This document shows positions 37,368 to 44,174 of a stretch of 64,000 nucleotides of DNA, one piece after another (positions within the stretch are counted from its first letter, which is position 1; every line of letters begins with the position of its first letter). Source of the DNA: Aliivibrio sp. EL58 (lineage in GTDB: Bacteria; Pseudomonadota; Gammaproteobacteria; Enterobacterales; Vibrionaceae). The stretch covers positions 434,001 to 498,000 of the forward strand of contig NZ_OMPC01000009.1 of assembly GCF_900312675.1 (NCBI RefSeq). The letters are read 5' to 3'. The notes below the pieces were generated by a model. The model saw only the letters and a list, made by a program, of their open reading frames with translations, did no database searches and was not told where the DNA came from. Position numbers and translations under genes: made by a program.

Positions 37368-37500
37368 TTACGAATACTTCCAAGCTCAGGGAGATTACTT
37401 ATTGGTGTATTCAAGCTTCTATTATGATGAAATGTGGATAGGATCTTGGTTGAGAATGGGCGAGGGATAAATCCTATAGTCTCGTTAACTGGTTCTCGGT

Positions 37501-38004
37501 TTAAATTAATTCACCGATACTGGCTCTAATGTCTGCAATTGTAATAAACAGTTTGTTATCAGCGTCTTTGAACGCAGTAAAACCGTATTTTTCATAGAAA
37601 GATTCAGCTCCATCTTTTGCGTCAACTATGACAACAGGGAAGGCGACGGTTTCACTTGCCATTAATAGTTTTCTAAGCGCATCAATCAAAAGCCATTCAC
37701 CGAAACCTTGGCCTTTGTATCTATGGTCAACGGCTAAGCGAGCAATTAAACCACCAGAAGTTACACTGTAATTTTTCTTCTGTAATTTAGGTGGTAAATC
37801 CTGAATATCAATCGGAGTCATGGTTAATGTGTAATAACCAATAATGTGCTTAGGACATTGTTTATCTTCAAGAACAAAGGTACGCGTATTGTCTTTCTTA
37901 GATTGTTGGCTAGCCATCACTTTCAAGTAATTGTTGAGTGCGGTAATGCCACAATCAAAACGGTTTCGGTCATGTTTAGCTTTTTCTAATTGGACAGTAT
38001 TCAT
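37501..38004 (-). CDS. GNAT-type toxin of a DUF1778 toxin-antitoxin module
   Basis: This 167-residue acetyltransferase is of the TacT/AtaT type, which acetylates aminoacyl-tRNA. It has the family opening HDRNRFDCGITALNNYLK, the central ARLAVDHRYKGQGFGEWLL and the C-terminal ESFYEKYGFTAF. The gene overlaps the end of its antitoxin gene, so the pair is translationally coupled with antitoxin first. It is on the minus strand, unlike the other cassette genes, with its own promoter, as is common for stabilising modules in Vibrio integrons. Confidence 0.9.
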   Translation of the reverse strand: MNTVQLEKAKHDRNRFDCGITALNNYLKVMASQQSKKDNTRTFVLEDKQCPKHIIGYYTLTMTPIDIQDLPPKLQKKNYSVTSGGLIARLAVDHRYKGQGFGEWLLIDALRKLLMASETVAFPVVIVDAKDGAESFYEKYGFTAFKDADNKLFITIADIRASIGELI

Positions 38005-38276
38005 TATTGAGTTTTATTCATATAACGTGAAGCAGCTTTTTGTAACTTGCTATTTGGGTTGGCTGGTTGGTCTAACGCAGTCATTAAACTCATAGCATCT
38101 TGCTGACTTAGTTGTAAGGCACGTTCACGTTCCATAATAGTTTTAGCTTTTTCTATAGCCGCACTAAGCACAAATGAGTTAATGCTAGACATACCGGCAA
38201 TAGCCGCAGCTTGAGACAGTAGTTCTTGTGTCTCAATATCTACACGTGCTGTAATACGAGGTAATGCAGTAGCCAT
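38004..38276 (-). CDS. DUF1778 antitoxin
   Basis: The 90-residue protein has an N-terminal ribbon-helix-helix (PRITARVDIETQELLSQAA, INSFVLSAAIEKA) and a flexible C-terminus that would cap the toxin. GGAG lies 7 nt before the ATG at 38276; an in-frame ATG 12 bp earlier is less well placed. It should bind the two GTGTCA-N3-TGGCAC boxes next to its promoter and repress the operon together with the toxin. Confidence 0.9.
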   Translation of the reverse strand: MATALPRITARVDIETQELLSQAAAIAGMSSINSFVLSAAIEKAKTIMERERALQLSQQDAMSLMTALDQPANPNSKLQKAASRYMNKTQ

Positions 38277-38291
38277 AATAATCTCCATTCA

Positions 38292-38361
38292 GTGTCAAAG
38301 TGGCACAAGTAAATTGTAGTTTAATTATTCTATGCTAACAAGGTTTGTGTCATTTTGGCAC
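38292..38361 (-). promoter_or_regulatory. Promoter with paired operators for the minus-strand toxin-antitoxin module
   Basis: On the minus strand, TTGTTA (38341-38336) and TACAAT (38318-38313) are separated by 17 bp. Two nearly identical boxes, GTGTCAAAGTGGCAC (38292-38306) and GTGTCATTTTGGCAC (38347-38361), flank this promoter with centres 55 bp apart. Each is an imperfect palindrome (GTGYCA-N3-TGRCAC). Confidence 0.75.
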
Positions 38362-38371
38362 GCAGTTAAAA

Positions 38372-38487
38372 AATGCATCAACACGTTTTACTATACTCGG
38401 CATCTCAGGTTGTCTAGGGTTTCTCGTTTTAAGGCGTCAATTTCAAGTATGATTGTATAGTAGTAAACGTGTTATGCAGGCGTTAGG
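38372..38487 (+). repeat. attC-like site (ATCAACACG class)
   Basis: GCATCAACACGTTTTACTATAC on the left pairs with GTATAGTAGTAAACGTGTTATGC on the right with few mismatches, and the site ends GGCGTTAGGT. The outer R'' end is degenerate. Related sequences occur at 41790 and 51787. Confidence 0.65.
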
Positions 38488-38513
38488 TAACTAAGGAGTT
38501 TCAAGTAGAGCAT

Positions 38514-38915
38514 ATGAAACCAAGTATAAGTGATGTATTAAAAGCTCTTCAGGATAGCTGGTCTTTAGAAAGCACTGAGGAACCAGAAAACTGGACTCAA
38601 TCTAATCCAAGTCGTGGGCAATGTGGAATATCTGCGCTCATAATTAACGACTATTTTGGCGGAAAGCTAGTTCTATGGAAGGTATTTTTGCGTGAAGAGC
38701 AAGTTGGCTTTCATTACTCAAACGAGTTACCCGATGGTACTCTACTTGATTCAACTGGCGATCAATTCTGGGAAAGTGAAGAACTAAAAGAACCTTCTTC
38801 ATTTGAAAGACCAGATAAACCACCAAAGAATGGAGCTGACCGGTATTTGAACTTATCAAATTTGGTTCGTAGTAAATTGGAAAGTTATCGGGTAGAAGCG
38901 GAAGTCTCTACCTAA
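38514..38915 (+). CDS. YunG-like conserved cassette protein
   Basis: The 133-residue soluble protein has a conserved SRGQCGISALIINDYFGGKL block (residues 33-52). HYSNELPDGTLLDSTGDQFW follows (residues 67-86). The single Cys after Gln, a His near residue 67 and Asp further on suggest a papain/transglutaminase-like arrangement, as in YunG-type proteins. No activity is known. TAAGGAGTTTCAAG gives a good RBS. Its stop codon begins a short attC. Confidence 0.6.
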   Translation: MKPSISDVLKALQDSWSLESTEEPENWTQSNPSRGQCGISALIINDYFGGKLVLWKVFLREEQVGFHYSNELPDGTLLDSTGDQFWESEELKEPSSFERPDKPPKNGADRYLNLSNLVRSKLESYRVEAEVST

Positions 38916-38966
38916 CAATTTAAATGATAATCTACATGGTAGCAAACGTGTTATGAAGGCGTTGTT
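38912..38966 (+). repeat. Short attC-like site
   Basis: It runs from ACCTAACAATTT to AAGGCGTTGTTC and keeps GGTAGCAAACGTGTTATG of the ATCAACACG class. At about 55 bp it is close to the minimum for an attC. Confidence 0.6.
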
Positions 38967-38992
38967 CGGTTGCAGAAAAATAGGAGTTTAAG

Positions 38993-39325
38993 TTGCTAGA
39001 AATCAAAACAATAGGGCTTTTCTTTGTAACCGCTATTGCAGAAATATTGGGCTGCTATTTGCCATACCTTTGGTTAAAAGAAGATAAATCGATTTGGTTA
39101 TTGGTGCCTGCAGCTTTCTGTCTTGCTCTATTTGCATGGTTATTGTCTTTACATCCGACAGCTGCTGGTAGGGTTTATGCCGCTTACGGTGGTGTCTATA
39201 TTTTTGTCGCAATTTTATGGTTGTGGGTCGTAGATGGCATTCGTCCTAGCTTATGGGATATTGTAGGAGCTTCAGTAGCGATACTAGGAATGGCAATCAT
39301 AATGTTCGCTCCAAGAACCACATAA
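38993..39325 (+). CDS. ynfA: YnfA family (UPF0060) inner-membrane protein
   Basis: The 110-residue protein has four hydrophobic helices with the family segments [36 protein letters not shown] and [10 protein letters not shown]. YnfA proteins resemble small multidrug-resistance transporters and have been linked to efflux of cationic dyes. A TTG start follows ATAGGAGTTTAAG at good spacing, and no ATG is available at the N-terminus. It is cargo between two shortened attC sites. Confidence 0.92.
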   Translation: MLEIKTIGLFFVTAIAEILGCYLPYLWLKEDKSIWLLVPAAFCLALFAWLLSLHPTAAGRVYAAYGGVYIFVAILWLWVVDGIRPSLWDIVGASVAILGMAIIMFAPRTT

Positions 39326-39344
39326 CAATAATTCAAGAGGGTAA
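39322..39344 (+). repeat. Truncated attC (left half only)
   Basis: CATAACAATAATTCAAGAGGG overlaps the ynfA stop and matches the left arm of VCR-like sites; the Nudix gene starts a few bases later, so the rest of the site has been lost. Confidence 0.55.
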
Positions 39345-39346
39345 TT

Positions 39347-39799
39347 ATGATCCCATTAAATACATCAATAGTGTCAGGTGTGGCATTATCTAAAATTGAT
39401 GGCGAAGTGAAAATGCTACTCATGAAAAGAGTAAAAGGTGGCTTTTGGTGTCATGTCGCAGGCTCAATTGAAGAAGATGAAACCGGCATTGATGCTATCG
39501 TTCGTGAGTTTAAGGAAGAGACTCAAATTGAAGTCTCAAATCTATACAACGCTCAGTTTTTAGAGCAGTTTTATGAAGCGAGTGTGAATGTAATTCAGCT
39601 TATCCCTGTTTTCGTTGTGATGTGCCCACCAGAGCAAAAGGTGACACTAAATGAAGAACATACAGAATATAAGTGGTGTAGTTTAGAAGACGCGCTAGAG
39701 TTGGCCCCATTTCCAAATCAACACGCAGTGTTTAAGCATGTGTGGTCGTATTTTGTAGAAAAGCCAGTCAATGCGCTTTATCGGGTAGATGTTGACTAA
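39347..39799 (+). CDS. Nudix hydrolase
   Basis: The 150-residue protein has a Nudix box from about G39 to I61. It runs GSIEEDET, then REFKEETQ, keeping the catalytic REFKEE core but with Gln in place of the last Gly. The family hydrolyses nucleoside diphosphates linked to another group. The shape is closest to dATP/NTP-pyrophosphohydrolase types such as NudB; the substrate is unknown. The gene is coupled by position to ynfA after loss of most of the attC between them. Confidence 0.88.
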   Translation: MIPLNTSIVSGVALSKIDGEVKMLLMKRVKGGFWCHVAGSIEEDETGIDAIVREFKEETQIEVSNLYNAQFLEQFYEASVNVIQLIPVFVVMCPPEQKVTLNEEHTEYKWCSLEDALELAPFPNQHAVFKHVWSYFVEKPVNALYRVDVD

Positions 39800-39835
39800 T
39801 AAACAATTAAAATCTTTTATGGAGGAATGGCGTAA

Positions 39836-40175
39836 TGAGCAATCGTGATCTATTTTCAGCGTTAAGTTCAGCTCTTGTTGAAGCTAAAGAGCATTCAGAG
39901 GGTAAAGTTACTCTCAAAACTCACCAAGTAAATGACTCAGTGAGCTAAATGTCTCACCAGAGGAAATCGTCAGTATTCGGGAGCAATTCAATATGTCATC
40001 TGTCTCAGAGAAAGATTGGAAATTATTTCGGAAGCTACAAGTTGAATTAACGTCGAAAGATTGTGATTTAGTATTTAAGAACGTTGAAAATATAACCAAT
40101 AATCGAGTTGGTAAAGAACATCTTGATGGCACTATTCTAAATGACCTTCAAATGGTTAAGTCGATAAAAGCCTAA
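39836..40175 (+). pseudogene. Frameshifted antitoxin remnant fused to an unrelated C-terminus
   Basis: ATG 39836 opens a HigA/NadS-type antitoxin N-terminus (SNRDLFSALSSALVEAKEHS, KVTLKTHQV) and stops at 39948. The expected continuation (ELNVSPEEIVSIREQFNMS) is in the next frame, so one frameshift lies near 39935. After FNMS the family's helix-turn-helix is replaced by a different 57-residue sequence ending SIKA at 40175, itself followed by an attC start. No toxin gene is present; only GGAGGAATGGCGTA remains upstream. It looks like a decayed cassette made by recombination. Confidence 0.65.
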
Positions 40176-40197
40176 CAAATAAATCACTCATAAGGAA
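40172..40197 (+). repeat. Truncated attC (left end only)
   Basis: GCCTAACAAATAAATCACTC at the stop codon is the R'' end of an attC; the remainder is lost and the next gene begins 27 bp later. Confidence 0.5.
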
Positions 40198-40201
40198 ATT
40201 C

Positions 40202-40984
40202 ATGGAAGAACTTCAAGGTGGGCGTGAAGGGCAGGTTTTTCGCTCTGAACACAAGGTTTATCGACCACGTGGTAAGTGGTCTAAAACGATACATAGTTTG
40301 TTGTCCCATATTACCGAGAATGGCTTTAATGCAGCCCCTAAGCCTTACGGTTTTGATGACAAAGATAATGAAATCTTATCTTATGTCGAAGGAGACGTTT
40401 TCAATTATCCGCTAAAAGGTAATATTGCCACGACTGAAGCATTAACTTCGGCTGCTAAACTTCTTCGTTTATACCACGATGCATCGAGTTCGTTTCTATT
40501 AAATCATTCGGTTGAGTCACTAGAGTGGATGCTCCCTAGTAGAGAGCCCATGGAAGTTATCTGTCATGGAGACTACGCGCCATACAATGTTGCTCTGATT
40601 GGCTTAGAAGCCGTGGGTATTATCGATTTTGATACTGCGCATCCAGCGCCGAGAGTTTGGGATATCGCTTATGCCGTGTATTGTTGGGCTCCTTTCAAAA
40701 CCAATGAATACGATGCAATGGGGAATTTAGGATCTCAATCTATACGAGCTAAGCAGTTTTGTGATGCTTATGGTTTGCTTGACGTTGATCGTTTGGCTTT
40801 AGTTAAAGCAATGACAGAGAGAGGTCAAGCGTTGGTTGACCATATGCATAATGAAGTAAGTAATGGCAATCAAGCTTTTATCGAAAATATCAGAGATGGT
40901 CATCATTTAGCGTATCTAGCAGATATCCAATATTTGAGTGAAAATAAGCAGTATATTACCGATGTATTGGTTGGTAAAAAGTGA
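40202..40984 (+). CDS. Aminoglycoside phosphotransferase-family kinase
   Basis: The 260-residue protein has the APH catalytic loop VICHGDYAPYNV (about 119-130) and the metal-binding GIIDFDTAHPAP (about 138-149). AYAVYCWAPF completes the kinase-like C-lobe. The N-terminal nucleotide lobe is short. Members of the family phosphorylate aminoglycosides, choline, homoserine or other small alcohols, so antibiotic resistance must not be assumed. ATAAGGAAATTC precedes the ATG. It is a cassette gene with an attC fragment on each side. Confidence 0.85.
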   Translation: MEELQGGREGQVFRSEHKVYRPRGKWSKTIHSLLSHITENGFNAAPKPYGFDDKDNEILSYVEGDVFNYPLKGNIATTEALTSAAKLLRLYHDASSSFLLNHSVESLEWMLPSREPMEVICHGDYAPYNVALIGLEAVGIIDFDTAHPAPRVWDIAYAVYCWAPFKTNEYDAMGNLGSQSIRAKQFCDAYGLLDVDRLALVKAMTERGQALVDHMHNEVSNGNQAFIENIRDGHHLAYLADIQYLSENKQYITDVLVGKK

Positions 40985-40985
40985 T

Positions 40986-41016
40986 TATAACAACGCTTGG
41001 TGCTTTTCATTCCGCA
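40986..41016 (+). repeat. attC fragment
   Basis: ATAACAACGCTTGGTGCTTTT joins an R'' end directly to the L''-loop segment CAACGCTTGGTGTTTTT seen in the site after the retron. The left arm spacing and the whole right half are missing. Confidence 0.5.
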
Positions 41017-41228
41017 TATCTTCACCTCTCACATCGAATTTAGAGTTACAACCACTTTTCTAATGCAACCAATGATAGCTGTTTTCTCAGATCTCTATAT
41101 TTACTGGTGAATAAAAAGGCAATCAACATTCATTTTGTGAATTATTACTTTCTGTGCCTGATCGAACTTATCAAATATGTTATGTTTTATAAATAATAAA
41201 TAAGTCAGAATTATTCGCTAGGTAAATA

Positions 41229-41720
41229 ATGAAAAGCAGTGGTTTTACTCTAATAGAGCTCGTCGTCGTAATCGTTCTTCTTGGTATTCTTTCAGTCGTT
41301 GCCGCACCTAAATTTCTCAATTCACAATCAGATGCACGTATCGCTGCATTGGATGGTTTTATTGCACAGTTTCATACGGCAGATAACATAGCAGTGAGCA
41401 AAGCGGCCATTACGGGAGTTGATGATAGCGATGGTGACGTTTTATTACCCGGAACGGATGTGTACGTGAACCGTGGTTATATCAGTTTAAAAGCCGATAA
41501 TGTAAAAAATGCGATGAATACGACAGGCTATTCAATGGAAAATTTTATGGGTAATAATATTCCACTACTAATGATTGGCTTGGGGGAGAATGTCGATTTT
41601 AGTAAATCGAGAACGGAGCAATGCTTTGTTATGATTTCAAGAAGTTTTGGTAATTTTGGTGCTAATAACCAACTCGCTTACGGTGACTTAAAGATCACTA
41701 AATATTACCGAGATTGTTAA
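41229..41720 (+). CDS. Type IV pilin-like (MshA-type) protein
   Basis: The 163-residue prepilin has a very short leader MKSSG cleaved before FTLIELVVVIVLLGILSVVA, the classic class IV N-terminal helix with Glu5. The C-terminal pair of cysteines (ECF-type at about 137 and the last residue C163) would form the disulfide-bonded D-loop. It resembles MSHA major pilins. Pilus assembly genes are absent here, so it must use machinery encoded elsewhere. It lies inside the cassette region between attC-like sequences, which is unusual for a pilin. Confidence 0.85.
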   Translation: MKSSGFTLIELVVVIVLLGILSVVAAPKFLNSQSDARIAALDGFIAQFHTADNIAVSKAAITGVDDSDGDVLLPGTDVYVNRGYISLKADNVKNAMNTTGYSMENFMGNNIPLLMIGLGENVDFSKSRTEQCFVMISRSFGNFGANNQLAYGDLKITKYYRDC

Positions 41721-41789
41721 CTCATAATACCGAGGCTTCTATCCTGAAACTTGGTTACTAGTTGAAGTCGCAGAGACAATTGCTTGTTC

Positions 41790-41898
41790 ATCAACACGAT
41801 TTACTACATTCGTGATTCAAGGTTTCTTTGGGTTTATCGTGTTTAAGTGATAAGTTTAGGTCTAATCTGCATACTGGCTAGTGCGTTTGCAGGCGTTA
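41790..41898 (+). repeat. attC-like site (ATCAACACG class)
   Basis: It begins TTCATCAACACGATTTACTAC and ends GCGTTTGCAGGCGTTAAATA. The inner segments GGGTTTATCGTGTTTAAGTG are shared with 51787-51880, and the right end is shared with 50826-50868. Confidence 0.65.
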
Positions 41899-41923
41899 AA
41901 TAAAATCGTCAAGGAGGACGTAA

Positions 41924-42520
41924 ATGAAAGTGTATGGTGACCTACAATCCGGAAACTGTTTAAAAGTTAAGATGTTATTATCCTTTTTAAATATTGAGCA
42001 TGAGTGGATTCATGTGAATATTTTAGATGGTGAAACAAAAACCGCTGAATTCCTATCTAAATACCCCAATGGAAAAATCCCAGCAGTAGAATTGGATGAT
42101 GGTCGTTATCTGTGTGAATCGAATGCCATCTTAGGGTATTTTTCTGAGAACACGGTATTCCTACCAACAGATACCTATTTGAAAGCCAAGATGTATGAGT
42201 GGTTATTCTTCGAACAATATAGCCATGAGCCTTTCATTGCGGTCGCTCGTTTTATTCAAAAATACTTAGGTATGCCTAAAGAAAGGGAAGACGAGTATCT
42301 TTCACTTCAAAAGGGGGGACATAAAGCGCTTCAATTAATGGAAAATCAATTAACCCAAACTAAGTATTTAGTTGGCAATGAAATGACCATTGCTGATATT
42401 TCTCTTTATGCTTATAGCCATGTTGCCGATGAGGGTGGTTTTAATTTAACTCGTTATCCAGCAATTCAAGATTGGTGTCGCCGTATTCAATTAACATCAG
42501 GGTACGTTGGTATGGCGTAA
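41924..42520 (+). CDS. Glutathione S-transferase family protein
   Basis: The 198-residue protein has a thioredoxin-like N-domain (MKVYGDLQSGNCLKVKMLL; NPNGKIPAVELDDG-type loop; LCESNAILGYF with the Glu-Ser pair) and an all-helical C-domain (about 88-198). Such enzymes conjugate glutathione to electrophiles or reduce small molecules. AAGGAGGACGTAA gives a strong RBS. It starts 26 bp after an attC-like site and forms one cassette. Confidence 0.9.
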   Translation: MKVYGDLQSGNCLKVKMLLSFLNIEHEWIHVNILDGETKTAEFLSKYPNGKIPAVELDDGRYLCESNAILGYFSENTVFLPTDTYLKAKMYEWLFFEQYSHEPFIAVARFIQKYLGMPKEREDEYLSLQKGGHKALQLMENQLTQTKYLVGNEMTIADISLYAYSHVADEGGFNLTRYPAIQDWCRRIQLTSGYVGMA

Positions 42521-42572
42521 TTGAGAGTTAACAAAGCAAGGATAATGAGCAATTAACTGTTTCGAGGAAAAT

Positions 42573-43337
42573 ATGAACATACAGGAAGTTACTCGTATTT
42601 ATAATGAATACGAACGAAAAGGAAACACTCTCGGTGGCTATACAAAAGTGGTCACTTCTGAGGTAGTTAAATTTGTTTCTGATAACCAATATGGCAGTTT
42701 TATATCATTCTTTGACCTAAATGATGAAAATGTAGGCAGTGTTATCGAAAGAGAAAAAGCGTATTTTGCACAGCGTGATCTAGCTTTTGAATGGAAGGTT
42801 TACGATACAGATTTACCATCTTCAATTGATAAAAAATTGATATCCCATGGGTTTGAAAAGGGTGAGTCAGAATCCTTTATGGCGCTTAGTTTAGATGAGC
42901 TCTCTATGATAGATGTTGATAACGATGCATGTGTCGAGGTGAGTGACGAACAAGGAATAAAGGATGCGATTTCTGTCCAAGAGCAAGTATGGGGCGGCGA
43001 TTTTAGTGGCCAATTAGCTCAACTTATTAATGCGAAAAAATCAGCCCCTGATGATTTAACAATCTATGTCATTTATGAAAATGATTTACCCGTTGCGTCT
43101 GGGTGGATTGTTTATACGCCCAATAGTCCATTTGCAGGGATCTGGGGTGGCAGTACACTTAAAGAGCACCGTGGCAAGGGCTATTATTCGACTCTTTTGC
43201 ATCAGCGAATGAATGATGCTATCAAGCGTGATATCCAGTATTTAATTATTGATGCGTCTGATATGAGTAAGCCAATTGTAGAAAAGTATGGTTTTCAATT
43301 TGTTGCGAAAACAACGCCATATACTCTAGAGGCTTAA
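42573..43337 (+). CDS. GNAT family N-acetyltransferase, 254 aa
   Basis: This is a two-part acetyltransferase. The N-terminal 110 residues form a partner domain of unknown family. The C-terminal half has the GNAT core (SGWIVYTPNSPFAGIWGGSTLKEHRGKGYYSTLL split at the loop HRGKGY) and YLIIDASDMSKPIVEKYGF. TTTCGAGGAAAAT supports the ATG. Only a short attC trace (GTTAACAAAGCAAGG) separates it from the GST gene. The next gene starts immediately after its stop. Confidence 0.82.
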   Translation: MNIQEVTRIYNEYERKGNTLGGYTKVVTSEVVKFVSDNQYGSFISFFDLNDENVGSVIEREKAYFAQRDLAFEWKVYDTDLPSSIDKKLISHGFEKGESESFMALSLDELSMIDVDNDACVEVSDEQGIKDAISVQEQVWGGDFSGQLAQLINAKKSAPDDLTIYVIYENDLPVASGWIVYTPNSPFAGIWGGSTLKEHRGKGYYSTLLHQRMNDAIKRDIQYLIIDASDMSKPIVEKYGFQFVAKTTPYTLEA

Positions 43338-43560
43338 ATGGAAGTATTTCTAGTAAAAATTAACGCTGAATTTCGCCATATTCTTGAGAATCTGTTCCCA
43401 TATTATATTTATGATATGCCTGAATATATGGGCTGGTCTCCAAATGACAACGGTCAATTTAGCTTTAATAAAAGCAGCTTAGACGTATATTGGGAGCGGG
43501 TAGATCATGCTCCATACTTTACGTTGATAATGAATTAGCCGCTTTGAAGTCTAGCCAATA
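43338..43560 (+). pseudogene. Truncated, frameshifted GNAT-family gene
   Basis: ATG 43338 follows the previous stop directly and encodes a GNAT-like N-terminus (MEVFLVKINAEFRHILENLF, YYIYDMPEYMGWSP). It stops after 66 codons. Reading on in the next frame after HAPYF gives YVDNELAAL, the expected next strand, but the acetyl-CoA-binding half is absent. It is therefore both frameshifted near 43524 and truncated, with a terminator-like hairpin soon after. Confidence 0.65.
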
Positions 43561-43588
43561 TCTATTTATTCTTTTTTATACGATATTC

Positions 43589-43622
43589 AAAAACCGAGCA
43601 GGGTAATTTGATCGGTTTTTTT
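43589..43622 (+). terminator. Hairpin terminator upstream of the retron cassette
   Basis: AAAACCGA and TCGGTTTT pair around a 15-nt interior and run into seven T. It would block read-through from upstream cassettes into the retron region. Confidence 0.7.
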
Positions 43623-43662
43623 GTATCTAATGGTTGGAAGAAGAGAAAAACCACCACCAATA

Positions 43663-43762
43663 ATTAATATTATCAATAATTTGAGTTTTAGCAAAAAATA
43701 GAACTTAAACGAAAATAAGAAAAACCCCCATGAAACCTATCTCAGAAAGAGTATGATGTACG
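43663..43762. repeat. 100-bp diverged repeat, copy 2
   Basis: This is the counterpart of 29961-30060, sharing TAATATTATCAATA at the left and GTATGATGTACG at the right. Only 28 bp separate it from the 175-bp repeat, instead of 645 bp in copy 1. Confidence 0.65.
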
Positions 43763-43790
43763 TAAGGTAAATAAATGGTTTACGCCTGAA

Positions 43791-43965
43791 CTAACGGCAT
43801 AAAGCGACATGTTGTCGTATAACATGAGTACAGTGACTACACGGCATAGTTTATGGTGTTGATTTATGGGGGTTTTAGAGAAAGGCTAGATGCCCTAGTA
43901 GAATAACTAGTGACAAATGTTATAGGTGAACTATAAGACATTGTGTCGTAGAAAGAGCGTTAAGT
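43791..43965 (+). repeat. attC-like recombination site, 175-bp class, copy 2
   Basis: It starts CTAACGGCATAAAGCGACA and ends TGTCGTAGAAAGAGCGTTAAGT, so the outer arms TAACG...CGACA are inverted repeats. It has the same length as 30706-30880, with most positions shared. The GTTAAGT at 43959 marks the left border of the retron cassette. Confidence 0.65.
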
Positions 43966-44030
43966 GGCTAGTTGAGTTTTTCTGGAGTTTTATATTGATT
44001 ATGTTTCATAACTGATCTAGAATGCCGTTC

Positions 44031-44156
44031 GGCTTATGGGCAGATTTTTAGTTCGCGTTTCGCGATCAGTGAAGAAATGGTCCGTTCGGATTGCCTTATA
44101 TAGTATATCATACAGGTATATATAGGATATATAGTGCGTAGGAGTGCCCATAAGCC
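44031..44156 (+). ncRNA. Retron msr-msd non-coding RNA (Ec67/Eco2-like)
   Basis: GGCTTATGGGCA (44031-44042) and TGCCCATAAGCC (44145-44156) are a perfect 12-bp inverted repeat, as expected for the a1/a2 arms. The msr part holds TCGCG-TTT-CGCGA and TCC-GTTC-GGA hairpins. The msd part has a long AU-rich hairpin built from CCTTATATAGTATA and TATATATAGG. GCAGATTT right after a1 and AGGAGTGCC right before a2 match my memory of the Ec67 RNA. The RT gene begins 18 bp downstream. It should be the template and primer for msDNA synthesis, with about 65-75 nt of DNA. Confidence 0.88.
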
Positions 44157-44174
44157 ACTAATTAGGGGTAATTA

